DNA from: Brachycybe producta
Taxonomy: Eukaryota > Arthropoda > Diplopoda > Playtdesmida > Andrognathidae
Length of the DNA: 64,000 nucleotides
Direction of reading: 5' to 3'
Assembly (NCBI GenBank): GCA_036925085.1
Contig: JAUPFP010000023.1
Span: forward strand, 1 to 64,000
How positions within the stretch are numbered: the stretch's first letter is position 1; each line of letters begins with the position of its first letter. The notes beneath the pieces were generated by a model, which was given only the letters and a program-made list of their open reading frames with translations, ran no database searches and was not told where the DNA came from. Both the position numbers and the translations under genes were made by a program. This document shows positions 38,431 through 58,990 of this stretch, one piece after another.

Positions 38431-39690
38431 AAATCATAAATTAAGTTTATATTGAAGTTTTAAATAAAATTGAAGATGCCAAAAACAATATGATGTTTCA
38501 ATTAAAACTTTTGTAGATTTGTCTTTTTTTATTTATAATTTTGTTCTAATATGAATAAAAGTAATCTACATTATGATTTGAAAAAAAAAATCATAATATT
38601 ATGCACTTGTAAAATACCAAATCAATTATTTTATTTCATTTGAGTTAGTTTTTATTTTATGGAGGGGCACAGTATGTGTTATGCCCAAAATGCATAAAAT
38701 GCACAAAAAGTATACTGACAATTCGAACCCCTTTTGGATATATACCATAATTATAATTTATGAATGTCATATGTGCAATAATTGCATAAAGTTACATAAT
38801 CTTCATTATTTCTTTTAAAACACTTCTTGTTGAAAATGTAATTTTGTAAAGGGTTCAGCAAATTTTTTAGATTTTGAATTTTCAGAAATCACAAAACGTC
38901 TTAAACGGTATGAAGATTCAAGAATTTTTAAAATTCATAGAAATAGAAAAAAAATCAGGTTGATACATAATTGCTACATAATAATGTATTTTTATTTTAT
39001 ATTTGCACAAAAACGCATAATTTCTTAAAATAATTTTCAATATTTTTAATTTTTATTTGCATAAATGGCCTTACTAATTAATTACAATTATCTAAAATTT
39101 AAAAGGAAATTAGTTACTTATTTTCTTATAGCATTTGAATTACATTCTAATTACAAAACTGAATAAATGCACACCAGTCAGTTAGACAATATATATCAGG
39201 GGATAGTTAATGAAGTTCCAAGTTGTTTGAGAACAAAAATAGTTTAAAATATGCACACACAAAAGGAAAGTAATTTGAAAAGGAATTAAAAAGTAATTGC
39301 ATGTTTCATTAGAAAAGGTAATTAAAATTATAAAGTTTCAGAAGTAATTTGGTAAATTTCTAATTTACTTGAAAAAGTAATTTAATTACAGTAAAGTGTT
39401 AACTTTCTCAAACTATTTTCCAACACTGGTTTGTCGATTTTGAGTCATCCTGTATACCTTGGCAACAGTTTTGATGACTGCGACAATGAGTCATAGTTTT
39501 GAAGCTGCATTCGGATCGCTGTAGGGTGTACGTACATGGTGAGCATCAAGCTTAACTGAATGAAACTACGCCATATTAGGTCATTTTTACGGTCTTTCTA
39601 AAGCACGCCCTGCACTTCAATACTTTATTCAGAATAGAATAACTTCTGATCCTGTGCAGCTTCCGTATATGATTTCATTGTAATTTGACA
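38431..39690. other. Spacer between TBRG4 and TBCD
   Basis: TBRG4 3' end with AATAAA at 38463-38468, then AT-rich sequence with many TGCATAA runs. No gene supported. Confidence 0.55.
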
Positions 39691-46993
<7,303 letters not shown>

Positions 46994-49026
46994 ATTCGCC
47001 CTTGGGTTATTTAAATATTAAAAAGTTAAACTAATTGAATTAAAAATACTAATTTAATATACAGGGTGATAAACAAGTCGTGTAAAACATAACTTGAGCT
47101 TATTTTTTTAAAGAGAAGTAAATGAACGATATGAAAACTTGGCATTTGATATAAACAATGACAAATTCATTTTGGGTTTAATTACTTGTTAATCACCCAG
47201 CATAACTAATAGTTTTTATTAAAAATGGAATACAAAATTTGGTTTACTACGTAAATAAATATTATAACAAACTTTATTTCTTCTATAATAATAGCATGTA
47301 GTTACAAGTTACTTTTATGCAATGCTTTTTACAGACAATTTTTATGCAGCCCTACTGTTTATTTTAAAAATTATACAGTCATATTTCAGTGGCATTTTAT
47401 TTATAAATTTAATAAAATAACTTAAATAACACTTCATTTTGAAAATGAACTGTTGAAATTATTACAAACTAAACTCTCACACAATAACTTTACAAGTAGT
47501 CAGAAAGTTGTTTTTACAAGTAACTGTCAGAAAGTTGTTTTACAAGTAAGTGAAGTAACTGCCAGTCTGTACAAAGCTGTAGTAGTACACACAAATGACA
47601 AGCATTAGAGTCACAAAGTAACTATAAAAAAGTCACAAAGTAACTTCAGGCTAGAAATTGTCACTATTAGGAAATATGTAGTTATATTGTTAAATTTGTG
47701 TGTTTCATACTAACTATTGACTGTTGATTGTACGGAGCCTCATGGAAGGTACTAAAGAGCCACAATTTGGGCCATGTGTGGTGCATATTAAATATATATA
47801 CAGCCTTTCTTCATGGACCGTTGTTAAACCTGCTTGAATCTGACTTCAACCTACCTTTCACAGTCGGCTAACCTTTAAAGCTTATTGACTGTCCATCGAG
47901 CAGTTAAAACTCATAATTTCAATAAAAATTACAAAGATTGAAAATTTTATTAAGCAAAAATTGAAATTCAAGTGACATTGAAAATTAAAACAAAATCATT
48001 CCAAATATTCTGAATAATCCAACTATGTAATTATATATAACAACTATACAGTATAACTGAACAACAAAGATGAATAAATCTAAATTGACATAAATACTTC
48101 ATTTTTATCTGTATCAACATGAAAAAAGTAAGTAATCTGTTTTATCTTCTAGTTTCTAAAACAAGTTTAATTTTTCGTTAATTTGCAATGGCTACTTATA
48201 AAACTTTTTAATAATAATATTTTATTCAGAACCAAATTGAACCAATAAAACCAAATTGATAAAACAATTTATTATCATGTCAATTATAAATATATATTAC
48301 ACAATACACACACAATAAACGAAAAATACCAAATTTTAAATAGGTTTTTTAAGGTGGTTTCCAAGTGTAGAAATGCCCCACAAACTCTTGTTATTCTTCA
48401 TTTCAGAAGCACAACATGTAAGAAAAACATGAAAATGTTTTAGAAACTAGATGGGTAGCTCAGTCACGTTGATATCTTATAAAATAATAAAACAAATTTT
48501 ATGCCGATAATATTTAGTACCATTTTTGTTTATAAAAAAAAGCTTATTTTAAAATAAAAACATGAAAATCCCCGTAAATTATCGAGTTACCCTTCTTGTT
48601 TCTAAACTGAGCTGTTTATATAACAGCAAATATTTTTGAACAGCGCGTACGTAATTTTGTTACGCCTTGTATAATAACCGGTGCATTCATATTCGTTGTC
48701 ATGGCAACCAGAAGATTTTATCCCCTAGAATTCATTTATCATCATCTTATGGTGAGAAGATTATCTGATAATTCATATTTTAATGTTAATAATTTCATGG
48801 ATCTAGAAAATTGTGTAAGTATAATTTTATCATTCAATTAATTGCAAACACATGAACATAATTTATTAATAACCATCTTAGAAAGGTTTGTATTTTGCTA
48901 TTTTATTTATAGATTTTTAGATTTTAAATGCACATAAAAATATTTTAATTGGCTTCATTTTTTTTTAAATTTAATTAAATTATTTTTTTTCAGTTCTTGT
49001 TACATTTATAAATATATTCACGAATC
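46994..49026. other. Spacer between TBCD and the LolA-like gene
   Basis: AT-rich. Contains a short imperfect direct repeat of GTCAGAAAGTTGTTTTACAA (about 47500-47550) and a family A copy at 48350-48609. No gene supported. Confidence 0.6.
48350..48609. repeat. Family A MITE
   Basis: TTTTAGAAACTAGATGGGTA at the left, and GTTACCCTTCTTGTTTCTAA at the right. Confidence 0.75.
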
Positions 49027-52000
49027 ATGTGTGGGATTTGGTGGATCATCGCAATTCATCTTCTCGTGGAATTTGTGTCCGTTCGAAGTCAAAAAGAAAC
49101 CATTTCAGCCGAAACCCATTCCGATATAATCTGTCAATCAACCAATGACACTAGAGCTGTTTCCATACCAGATTTTCCGAAGGTTATGTTTCAATCTCAG
49201 ATAAATGTGTACGAAAAGAATGGTATTCAAGTTCTCGTAGTTTATTCATTAATTTTAAATAACTGCACATTTTAAATAGATATTTCTTGTTGTTGTAATA
49301 ATTTTTAGTGATTTGTGTAATTTTTTTTCATTATTTTATCTGTTTCAGACATTTAGAAAAGAACCTTAAAAGAACAACCTCCTTATTCTAAAACGTTGTT
49401 TAAAATAAAGCTAAGCTTTAAAACATAATATTGACAACAATTTTCTATAACGAGTTTATAAAGAAATGCTAAGCTTAGTTTTGTTTAAGCTTTGCTTTGT
49501 CTTAAACTGATTCTTAAGTGTAAACGCCCCTTGAACTCTGATTATTTTGTATTTCAGGAGCAAAAATTAATAAAAACTTGTGTTTTAGAAACTAGAACGG
49601 CAGCTTAACCACTTAAGGGTATTTTCATGTTGATATCTTTAAAAATACATGTAAGCTAAAAGCTTATTTTATAAAAATGACCAGTTTGAAAATTACTCAA
49701 CTATAAGCAGATTGATATTTTTTTTTAATGTTGTCTATAATACTTTTATTTTGAAAGATATCAACATTAAAATACCCTTAGGTGATTTAGTACTTTTCTT
49801 GGTTCTAAAACACTTAATTTCTTTTAGGGTTGCTTATGAAATGCAGAAAATAGCCAACTGTTACTATTGAGTAGATTCTCTGAGGACATTTTTCGTTCTT
49901 GGAAAGTGAAATATAGTTTTTCTTCATAAATTTTTCCCATTTGTATATTTTTTTATATTTTTACTCGGAAAACAATATACTTAACATTATCGAGATATTT
50001 CTATAAATTACAAAAAAGTACCAGAATTTTGAGAACTTTAGATACTTTTACATCTCCTATTTTTTTTATTATTAAAAAAGTATATTAAAATATTCTTTTA
50101 AGGAGTTTGAGGCTCATTTGGAAGTGACAGATCTCTTTTACAACTTCACGGCCGAAGTCAGCGAATACGTTCACAGAAGAGGCAGTGCTGTGTATCGCAC
50201 TTCTGATGGAAAGACTGTAACGTGCCTCTACGATGACGAGGCGAAGAAAGGATACGTCATCAATGGTCCGGTTAAAATTCCATCCTTGTCATCTCGATAA
50301 TATTGAAATTATATATATTTTTTCATTATTGTACAGGCATTCGTTGCACTCGTGGCAGTGATCTTCCGTACCAATGCTTTTGCAATCATACTTGCGTTCC
50401 GTTTATTCCATTACGAGACGTGTTCGATTACATGGAAAGGTTCAATGCGGTTCAGACGAGTGAAGGGCTCAACGTTCGTGGTATTCCAGTGAATCAGTGG
50501 TCGGTTCGATGTTGGAGTGGACGTAATCCGAACATCACTCTTGCCATTGATTTATATTTAACACGTAAGCATTATGCAATGGCAAGGGGAACTTCCAACA
50601 TTCCGGTACGAGTCTCCATCTATAGTAGAGGTAAAATGTGGTTGTACTTCGACTATATTTGTTATGTTTATTTCTAATGTTTTATTTTTTTAAAGGTGAT
50701 CTGCTGAAGATATTAGATCCGAATGTTCAGAATCTTCAATTGGTGTTTGATATAACACATTTTCAGCCAGAAATTCCTAACGTTGATGTCTTTTATGTGA
50801 GAATGTGATTCTAAATACTTACGCTCAAATTTGAAACGTTACAAAAAATGGTTTAAGGTGGCTTGGCTCATCAGTAAATTTATGAATGAAATTCAAACAG
50901 AGACATTTATAAAGTTATTGTGAGCGTTGCATTAGGTACTATAGTATACAGAAAAATCATTATTTTTAAAAAAAATTAAAACATCGATAATTTTTATTTA
51001 AATTGGATTTTATGATGTACTTTCCATGTACATTTCATAATAATTGCTTTTTCATCAACTGAAAATTCATACAAAATTGCAAAATTGAAGCATATTATTA
51101 TAATGAATTCATTTCATTAAAGAGAGAAAAAAAATTTAATTTAAAAAAGAAAAATGTTTTCAAAAATCAAAATGTGATTCATATCACTTGATTTTTCTTG
51201 TGTCGTCGATTTTGTCTTTATTAAATTGTGATTTAAGGTTGGTTTGAAACGTAAACGCCCATTCGAACTCTTATTATTTTGTTTTTCAGGTGCGAAATAA
51301 AGTTTGAATGTGTTTTAGAAACTATAAGGGTAGCTCAATCACTTAAATCAATTAAATCATGATTTAAATAAAGTTAATTTTATAGTGTTGTTAATTTTTT
51401 TTATTAAATTGTGATTTAAATCAAGTTGATTTTAACGGAAGAAAATTAATTGATCGCGATAATTTACGTTTTCAAAAAAGTGTTAAAAGAAAATAAATTT
51501 AATAAATTCACCTAATATGCTAGCTTCTTATCAAATTTGTCTTAAAGTTGCCTCTAACAGAATTTTAAATCCAGTTTATACAACTAGAAAAAAATTGCAG
51601 AATTTTTGGACTTTTTAAAACATCTGGATTTAAAATTAACTGAATAAAACCATAGTCCTTCGCCATGATATCTTTTCAAATTTAATTTACTTTTTTTTTC
51701 AACGCAGCCTCCTCCCGGTGTATTATGTCCTTCTTATGGCACGTCTAACCGACCGTTTCCAGTTCTTGCCGATCAGTTCTCGGTGACTATGGAAACCGTG
51801 CTAAAAGATAAAAACTCCATCGTCTACGTTCATGTAATAATTAACATAATAATGTTATTTATTTAAGTCGCCTTCAATATTTTAAACATATTTTTTAAAA
51901 CTTACTATTATTCAATAGCATCTATACGATTCTAAAGAGAAATTAGTAGCGTACGAATTAAGACCACATCATCACGCTCCTTCGACACTCGCTCGCATTT

Positions 52001-55000
52001 ACGACATAGCAAAACCCGTCCGCTTTTATCGTGTTATTCACGATTTTCAAAGTGGTAATGTATAAATAATGTTGTATTTGTCAGAAAGAAATTACTCATT
52101 TCCAACTGTTATTTTTCATTTGTCTTTTTATTTAAATCTTAGGTGTTCAATACATGATCGATGAATTGAGTGGCAACTGTTCGATTACTTCGATTCCGTT
52201 GAATGCAATCGATGCCGTAGCTCTCGACGATAGTCATGTACGACTGAGGCACGCCAGCGAACTATTGATGGCCGACCGATCTAGTTTCGTGTATCACGGA
52301 CAACGTACGATACGTGGCATTCCTTGCGATGTTTGGGTGGCTGAGAAACCTTCGGCTTCTTCTGATTCCTCGACGTATGAAACTATCGAAGTTTACTTCA
52401 CACTTGTAAGTTTAGTAATTAATTGTTACTTGTGTTTTATCGTGTAATTACATTATTTTTTTCTTCTTGTCAGGATAATTGGACAGTTGAAGTCGAAATA
52501 CTTAACAAAGAAAAGCAAGTTCCACTTGGAATTGCAATATATTCTGCAGAATCGGTACTTTTATTGTACAGTGAAAACAGTTTAACCCGAAAACAGATAA
52601 CTCAATAAAACTGATGACTCAAAAATCAGATAATACGAAATATATTTTAATTCTGGACCCTTAAAACAGCAGAAAACGTATTTCTTTTAAAACTAAAAAA
52701 ATTATTCCGGTCACTTCCATTTTGTTTTTTAAACGGTTTTCATTGTATTTGTATTTGTATCTATAACACTTTGAGAGTTACTAACATTTTTAATGCAATG
52801 ATTTTCGAAATACAGCCCAAGAAATTATGTTTATTGAACTTTCATTTTAGATGTGATAGTTGTTCCTTTTTTTGGTACTCTTGTTGTTCCTATTTATTTT
52901 CCACTAATTTCACGTACCGTACCCATAACAGGCAACAGCAGAAAAGTTCTCTGATGTCCAACATACTTATTACTATGGCTATAGTTTGGGACATCCCAAG
53001 TGGGGAAGTTTTGACATTTCTATCTGCCTGGCACGCGTTGATCGTCTCGTTTTAATACTAACACTTAAAGGTTTGACCTTACTATGCTAATTTTAACACA
53101 GTTTTGCATGTCACTAAATTTAGAAGCAGCTTAAGGTGGTTTTAAAGCCTAAAAACTCTTCAAATTTTAATTATTTGGTTTTGCTGTTGCTCCTGAAACG
53201 CAGAATAAACAGAGTTGAAATTCAGTTGATCATAAAACATTTTAAATGAGAAGAAACTAGAAGAATAAATTAACACAGAGGGATTTTCGTATTTGATGAA
53301 TTTAAAAATAAACATTTATTGTAGATTGAAAAATACGTTTGTATAATGAAGCAAAAAAGTTAAATTTTTTTAAAGACTTAAAAATGCTATTATGCCATTC
53401 TAGTTTTTAGCGTACAAAAGAAACTGTTTAACACGAAAACTCGGATAATAGGAAATATATTTTGATCCGGTCTCAGAAATGCATACAAATTCCTATTTGT
53501 AACACGAAAAAAAAATCGGATAAAACGAAATATATTTTCGGTTCAGTCTTTTCGAATTACATAAAAAACACGAAAATTCGTTTAACACAACAAATATTCC
53601 AGTCCCTTCCCATTTCGTGTTAAACGGGTTTCCACTGTTCTTTCATTAGTTCATACAGTTGCCTCTAAAAATTTGCACAATAAAAGTCTCATTTTATTTT
53701 TAAATCTATATCTTAAATAATAATATATATATTTTATTAATTGTTTATTTCCAGTTGGTTATGCTGATTTAGCGAAATACAATCTCGATATAGCCGAAGA
53801 TTCTATTCGAAGAGGGATTGCTGGAATAGCTGGTGTTTCGCCACTTCGTATCACCAACATGTTTGTATGTTTTTGTTTAATTCACTTCAGAGTACTTAAA
53901 TTTTTTAATAAAATTTATTTTCCATTTCTCTCTTTTTTCAGATTGGAAGGTCGCAAGAAGATGAAGTCGACGTTTGGTTTGTTCTGTTAGAAAGACCAGA
54001 CGTGACTGGAAATGTTCCAAATCCACAACCGCAGATGTACATGGCTGACGCTTATCGTTTGCTGTATAATTTTATCGAGAACAGCGACGCCGTTATCATT
54101 ATCGACACGGGATCGAAAGAGCAACAAGTTAAAAATTGCATTTTATGTTTGAAATAGAAACTCGTCTCTTATTTTCAACTCTTTTATTCATGTTAGAAAG
54201 CGCATATTAAACGTGCATCACTGGAGAAAACACGAGAAGCTCTGCATCCAAATACGAGGCATAAAAGTCTTCGTTACTTGAAAGCGGGCTACACGGCTGG
54301 TATTTATATTTATATAGTTGTTATCGAATACGGTCTTCCTAAACTAAATGGATAACTGGTGCAAAAAAAAAATGACGCGAACTCTTTTTAATACATCTTA
54401 TGAAAGAATAGTAAACGAATTTCCAAAGATGATTTCTCATGATAATAATTTTTCAAGAATAATTAATAATAATTTTAAAAATAAAATAATAACTAAAAAA
54501 TAAACTTTTTATTAAAAAAAGAAATTTCTACGCCTTTTTAGATATAAACTACCATAAAAAGTTTATTTTCATTGATAATTAAGGCTAAATGTTTGCACTA
54601 AAATGCACAAAATGCGTAATTGCAGTTATTAACACCTCTGTATAAATTCGTATGTAACTGATTTCTTAAAAAAACATTTTTGACCAAGAAAAAAATTTCT
54701 AAAAGAGTTTCTTAAACGAAATTGTTTTGATTTTACTTTTTCTGACGACTGAAGCTATTGTTTCATATATTTAATTAATAGCACTTCTAAAAACAAATCA
54801 CACCTTTCTGAAATTTGCATAAAAATGTGTGGCCTTATTGATAATTCGTCATTCTTTTTCTGCATCATTTCGAAAACTCAAAAAAAAAAATAATATTGTA
54901 TTCATTCTTTTATTGTTTAATTAGGTTCAATGGCTGGTTTGGGTTTTTCGATGGCAATATTGGGTACATGTGTCGGCGTTTTTGTTGGATTTTTGCTCTG

Positions 55001-55040
55001 GAAAAGAGGTACTGGTATTCCATACCACATTCACCACTAA
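49027..55040 (+). CDS. LolA-like domain single-pass membrane protein
   Basis: Thirteen exons join to 674 codons (673 aa): 49027-49230, 50103-50265, 50337-50630, 50696-50796, 51708-51833, 51919-52054, 52143-52405, 52474-52554, 52932-53070, 53755-53864, 53942-54127, 54197-54299 and 54925-55040. It has a signal peptide (MCGIWWIIAIHLLVEFVSV), a long ectodomain and a C-terminal membrane helix (GLGFSMAILGTCVGVFVGFL) with a short basic tail (KRGTGIPYHIHH). The ectodomain has two similar halves, each with a Gly-Ile-Pro turn: NVRGIPVNQWSVRC and TIRGIPCDVWVAEK. These recall animal proteins annotated with LolA-like lipoprotein-carrier folds. The role is unknown. The end of exon 2 (GTCCGG donor) and the start of exon 9 are chosen by phase and are less certain than the rest. 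Confidence 0.8.
49513..49860. repeat. Family A MITE in LolA-like gene intron 1
   Basis: GTGTTTTAGAAACTAGAACG and TATTTTCATGTTGATATCTT at the left; GATATCAACATTAAAATACC at the right. Confidence 0.8.
53132..53410. repeat. Family A MITE, degraded, LolA-like gene intron 9
   Basis: TTAAGGTGGTTTTAAAGCCT at the left; CATTCTAGTTTTTAGCG at the right. Confidence 0.55.
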
Positions 55041-55764
55041 CAGATCGTTCTACCTTTGAAAGGTTTACTAATTTTCATTTTGTTGCTTTGGATTGTGTTT
55101 TCATTGCGAATGCTTTTTGTGGTTGTTGTTGTTGTTGTTCTTGGAACTTGTAAGTGTCAATGATTGCAATTTATTTATGATGGAGATGTTCTTCAATATT
55201 GGATTGTATTGTTGGACATTGGATTGTACAAAAAGACGTTCTAATGAGACATTATGTGGCACAATTATTGAGATTTTCTTAATGTTGCTGGTTTATCACG
55301 TTCTGCTCGCGTTTGGCATGATAACAATCCAAACTCCAAAGTCTGTGAAAGACAAATTTCTCTTTATATGGATTGTTAGATGTCGATAAGCTTTAGTCAT
55401 GTAATGAGAACGATACCATCGTGGTTGTAACTTCTAGTCAAGCTTTTTGTAGCAGCTTCTGCCTACTAAAATGTTGTTTTGGCCATACACCACTTCAGTG
55501 GCTTTTAGATGTATTATTAATTTTATTATACTTGTGGATTTGAGGTATTAATTAAAAGTTATTAGAAGTTTTTATATAACTCACAATCTAAACATTTTTA
55601 ACATATGTTCCTGATAGCTGTACTTTGTAGTAATTTGTGGCAAGTAATGGATGAGCTACAGTAGGAATCGATAGTAAACTCTAGAAATGAGTCCATTTTC
55701 AACGTTTGCTGCTAGTTGTAGAGAACATTGCATTGTTAGATGACATCCCTACGAGTAATCTAAA

Positions 55765-56040
55765 ATCATTTGTCCTAAAGGGTCATTTTGCTGTAAAAAA
55801 TCGATGGGGCCTATTTTTCACAATTGCCCCTTTAGAGCAAATGATTTCATGGAAGTTGTAACTTTAGGGCAAATGTCCCGTTAATTAGGACACATTGTTT
55901 TAGAGCAAATGTCTCTTTATGGCAAAATTTTATATAGCAAATATTCCTTTTGCTCAAATGGCTTTAGGGCAAATATTTCTTTAAGTAAAATGGTATTATG
56001 GCAAGTTATTTTTTAGGACAAATGACCACAGGACAAGTGT
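55765..56040. repeat. Irregular repeats of TTAGGGCAAATG
   Basis: About ten variants of TTTAGRGCAAAT and GGCAAATGTC at roughly 20-30 bp spacing. Confidence 0.7.
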
Positions 56041-57229
56041 CACATCTGAAATCCAAGTATAAGTAGTATAAGTAGACACTAGGTTCTCAAACTGATTGCA
56101 GGTGAACTGATTTGAATTGAATTAAAATATTTGCGTCATTTTATGTAGTATTTTTGTTTCGGAGCAAATAATAAAAGTAATATGAATGATCTTCACTGTG
56201 TTTTTAGGCATGCAAAATGAATTACATCCAACTTGCCTATTTAATTACTATTACTTTATTTCTTGTAAATTTACTATACGGAAATTTCTCTTTGTCACAT
56301 TTCTACAGTATGAGTGTATATTTTCTAAAAATTAAAACCATTTAAAATAATGTAGAATAATATATAGAATGTTGCAAATATTTACATAAATGATAAATTC
56401 CAAAAAAGGAAAAAATGCGCAAATTCCATTTCCTTTTATGGAACTTATAGGGTGATATTCATAATGATGGCTAAGTCAAAGTCAATTTTTGATAGGAAGT
56501 TTCATGTAAAAGTTGATGAGTTCCGTTCTACCGTTGACTTAATTTATAATCATTAAGAATACGACCCTTATAGTATCTACTGTAATTAATGAAAGAATAC
56601 ACATTTAAAATATATATTTAGGGTTTATATTTTTTTCAGGGATGAGTGATATTTAATTTTCAAAAAAGTTACAAAATAGTTTGTTTTTGTATTAAGTTAT
56701 ATCTTTCTGCAAATAACTGAATGACTGTAAAGACTGCAAGCAAACAAATGACGTCAAATGATTGCCTAGTCACAAATTCAAGATTAACACTTAGCACTTG
56801 AACTCTCGGAGCAGGGTTCCAACATGGAAAAACCCTGTTTGAGAGTATTCAATACAATAAAGGTTTTTTTTAGTGGGAACCCTGTTTAGAGGGTTCATGT
56901 GCCTAGGTTTCGTACTGAATATGGGCCTTAACCTTACATACTAATTTAGTTAATGACGTCATTCTTGTCACAAGCACGGTTATTTGAACGTACATGGCCC
57001 ACGTCATACCCCAGTATTTTTTATTGTACAATCATTTTGATCATTTTTTATAATTTTATTAAATTTAACTTTTCATTGTGTTACACTATTATTGAATTTA
57101 TTCTTTTAATTTTATACAAATGAAAATTTTTTTATTGTCTTCTAATAATTATTAATTTTATTATGAATATGTACGCATACATTTAATGTTAATGATCAGC
57201 AGATTCTGATAATAATCGATTTATGTAGC

Positions 57230-57810
57230 AGTGTGACGTCACGTTAATACAAATCTATGGACATTTAACGTCATACCATCGAACAAATAGATGAATAATG
57301 AAATACGCAATTTAATCATGTTTGTAATTTTTATCTGAAAATAGTTTTTTAATTCATTTTATTTACAAAAAAAAGAATTATTTAAGGTAACGGGTGACAT
57401 CACATTGTTTCCTATGATAGTCCGTGACGTCATAAGATCTCATGCAGACGCTCAAGGTGACGTAATCTCTTGTCATCTAATATGATAGTTTCGTTTATTG
57501 ACTACTAGGTGGCGATAAAGTCAAAAATTCTCGTTTTGGCGGGGAAAAAAGTCTTTGTCGGTTCAATGTTGCAATTTTCTCGTATTTTCTGCAAGTTACT
57601 CGTTTATTACGCGAAAAATTACGTTTATAACAAGTGAAACGAAGAAGGAACAAGCCATATCTCGCTTTAATTTACCTCTGAAAACGATACCTTTACTTTA
57701 TATTCGTTTGTTTTGGTTATATCTTTTTAAAATAGCACCAATGCTATATTTTTTTTTACCTCCGTTAACGATGATATTCTGAAGAAACGCATCACTATCG
57801 GTAATCAAGG
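57230..57810 (+). promoter_or_regulatory. Promoter-like stretch, possible 5' exon of an unseen gene
   Basis: Several CRE-type sites (GTGACGTCACG near 57234, CGTGACGTCATAAG near 57424, GTGACGTAATC near 57460) and an E2F-like TTTTGGCGGGGAA (near 57535) precede a donor-like AAG|GTATGATG at about 57810. A short upstream-ORF-like frame starts at ATG 57567. No downstream coding exon was found within the window. Confidence 0.3.
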
Positions 57811-58027
57811 TATGATGATAATTTTATAAGCCTAATTTTATCACTGTAATCCTGTTTTTATTGTGTTCGTAATATATACTACTAGTTACAGTAGTTAATT
57901 TTTCTTCTGAATGCACTCGTTGAAAGTTAAAGATGCCAGCAGGTGGCGTGACCACCATCTTTTGGCGCCTTTTTTTTTTTGCAAAATATTTTTATGCTCC
58001 TCCCCCCCCCCCCCTTTGCTGATTTTC

Positions 58028-58230
58028 AAACTATGATTATTCTTCTGTCTTTCAGGTTATTTTCACGTTGATATCTTTTAAAATAAACTTTTTATAGACA
58101 GGCTTAAACATAAAAAGTTTATTTTGAAAGATATCAACGTGAAAATACCTTTAAATGATTAAGCTACTCTTCTAGTTTCTAAAACACGTCCAAGTTTCTC
58201 TTTATTTTGCAACCTGAAATGCAGAATTAA
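58028..58230. repeat. Family A MITE, near-perfect hairpin core
   Basis: TTTTCACGTTGATATCTTTT and its inverse AAAGATATCAACGTGAAAAT are separated by a short AGACAGGCTTAAAC-type loop. Confidence 0.85.
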
Positions 58231-58399
58231 GAGCCTAGATCCACGTCGTCCATCTTGTTGTTTTGAGCAGACGACAACGAGGCAAATGAGTGTTCTTATA
58301 TGGTGTTACTAAAACTGAAAGAAATCGCCTCACAATCGCTCAATTAAAACGCAGTAAAGCGCAAAATGCAATAAAAAGTATTGTTCTTTCAGTGCTCGC

Positions 58400-58990
58400 T
58401 TTATATAAATTTTGAAAAAGGTCCTTCTATTTTTAAACAAGGTTCAAAGTCGTTCGTTTTATTAAATCCATGTTAAACCCCATTGGCCCCAAAACCGTCC
58501 CACAGACATTTGAAAAACTCTCCTTAAAAACGATTTAGAACAATAACAAAATAATTAGCACATATATTCATGTATTGGCTTCACGATGTTTCCTTTTTAT
58601 AAATTTTGAAAAGGTTCTTCTATTTTTTAATAACGTTTAAAATCGTACGTTTTTTAACTCCATGTTAAGTCCCATAGGACTAAAACACCGTCCAACAAAA
58701 GTTAAGAGAGCTCATTAAAAATGATTTAGAGCAATCAGAAAAATTAGCACGTACTTACACGTGTTTATTGCCTTCAGGATTATTCTATTTTCTAAATTTT
58801 AAAAGGGCTTTCTATTTTTAAATAACATTTAAAATCTTACGTTTTTTTTAACTCCATGTTACGTCCCATAGGAGCAAAAAACCGTCACCCAAACATTTGA
58901 AGAACTCCCGTTAAAAACAACTCAGAACAATAACAAAATAATTATTACGTGCATTAATCTACTGGCTTCACAATGTTTTCTTTTTATAAG
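58400..58990. repeat. Tandem repeat, period about 192 bp, three copies
   Basis: GGTCCTTCTATTTTTAAA (58420), GGTTCTTCTATTTTTTAA (58613) and GGGCTTTCTATTTTTAAA (58805) start homologous units that each include TCCATGTTA and CCCAT(A/T)GG. Flanked by direct copies of a family A end (about 58152-58228 and 59135-59210). Confidence 0.8.
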
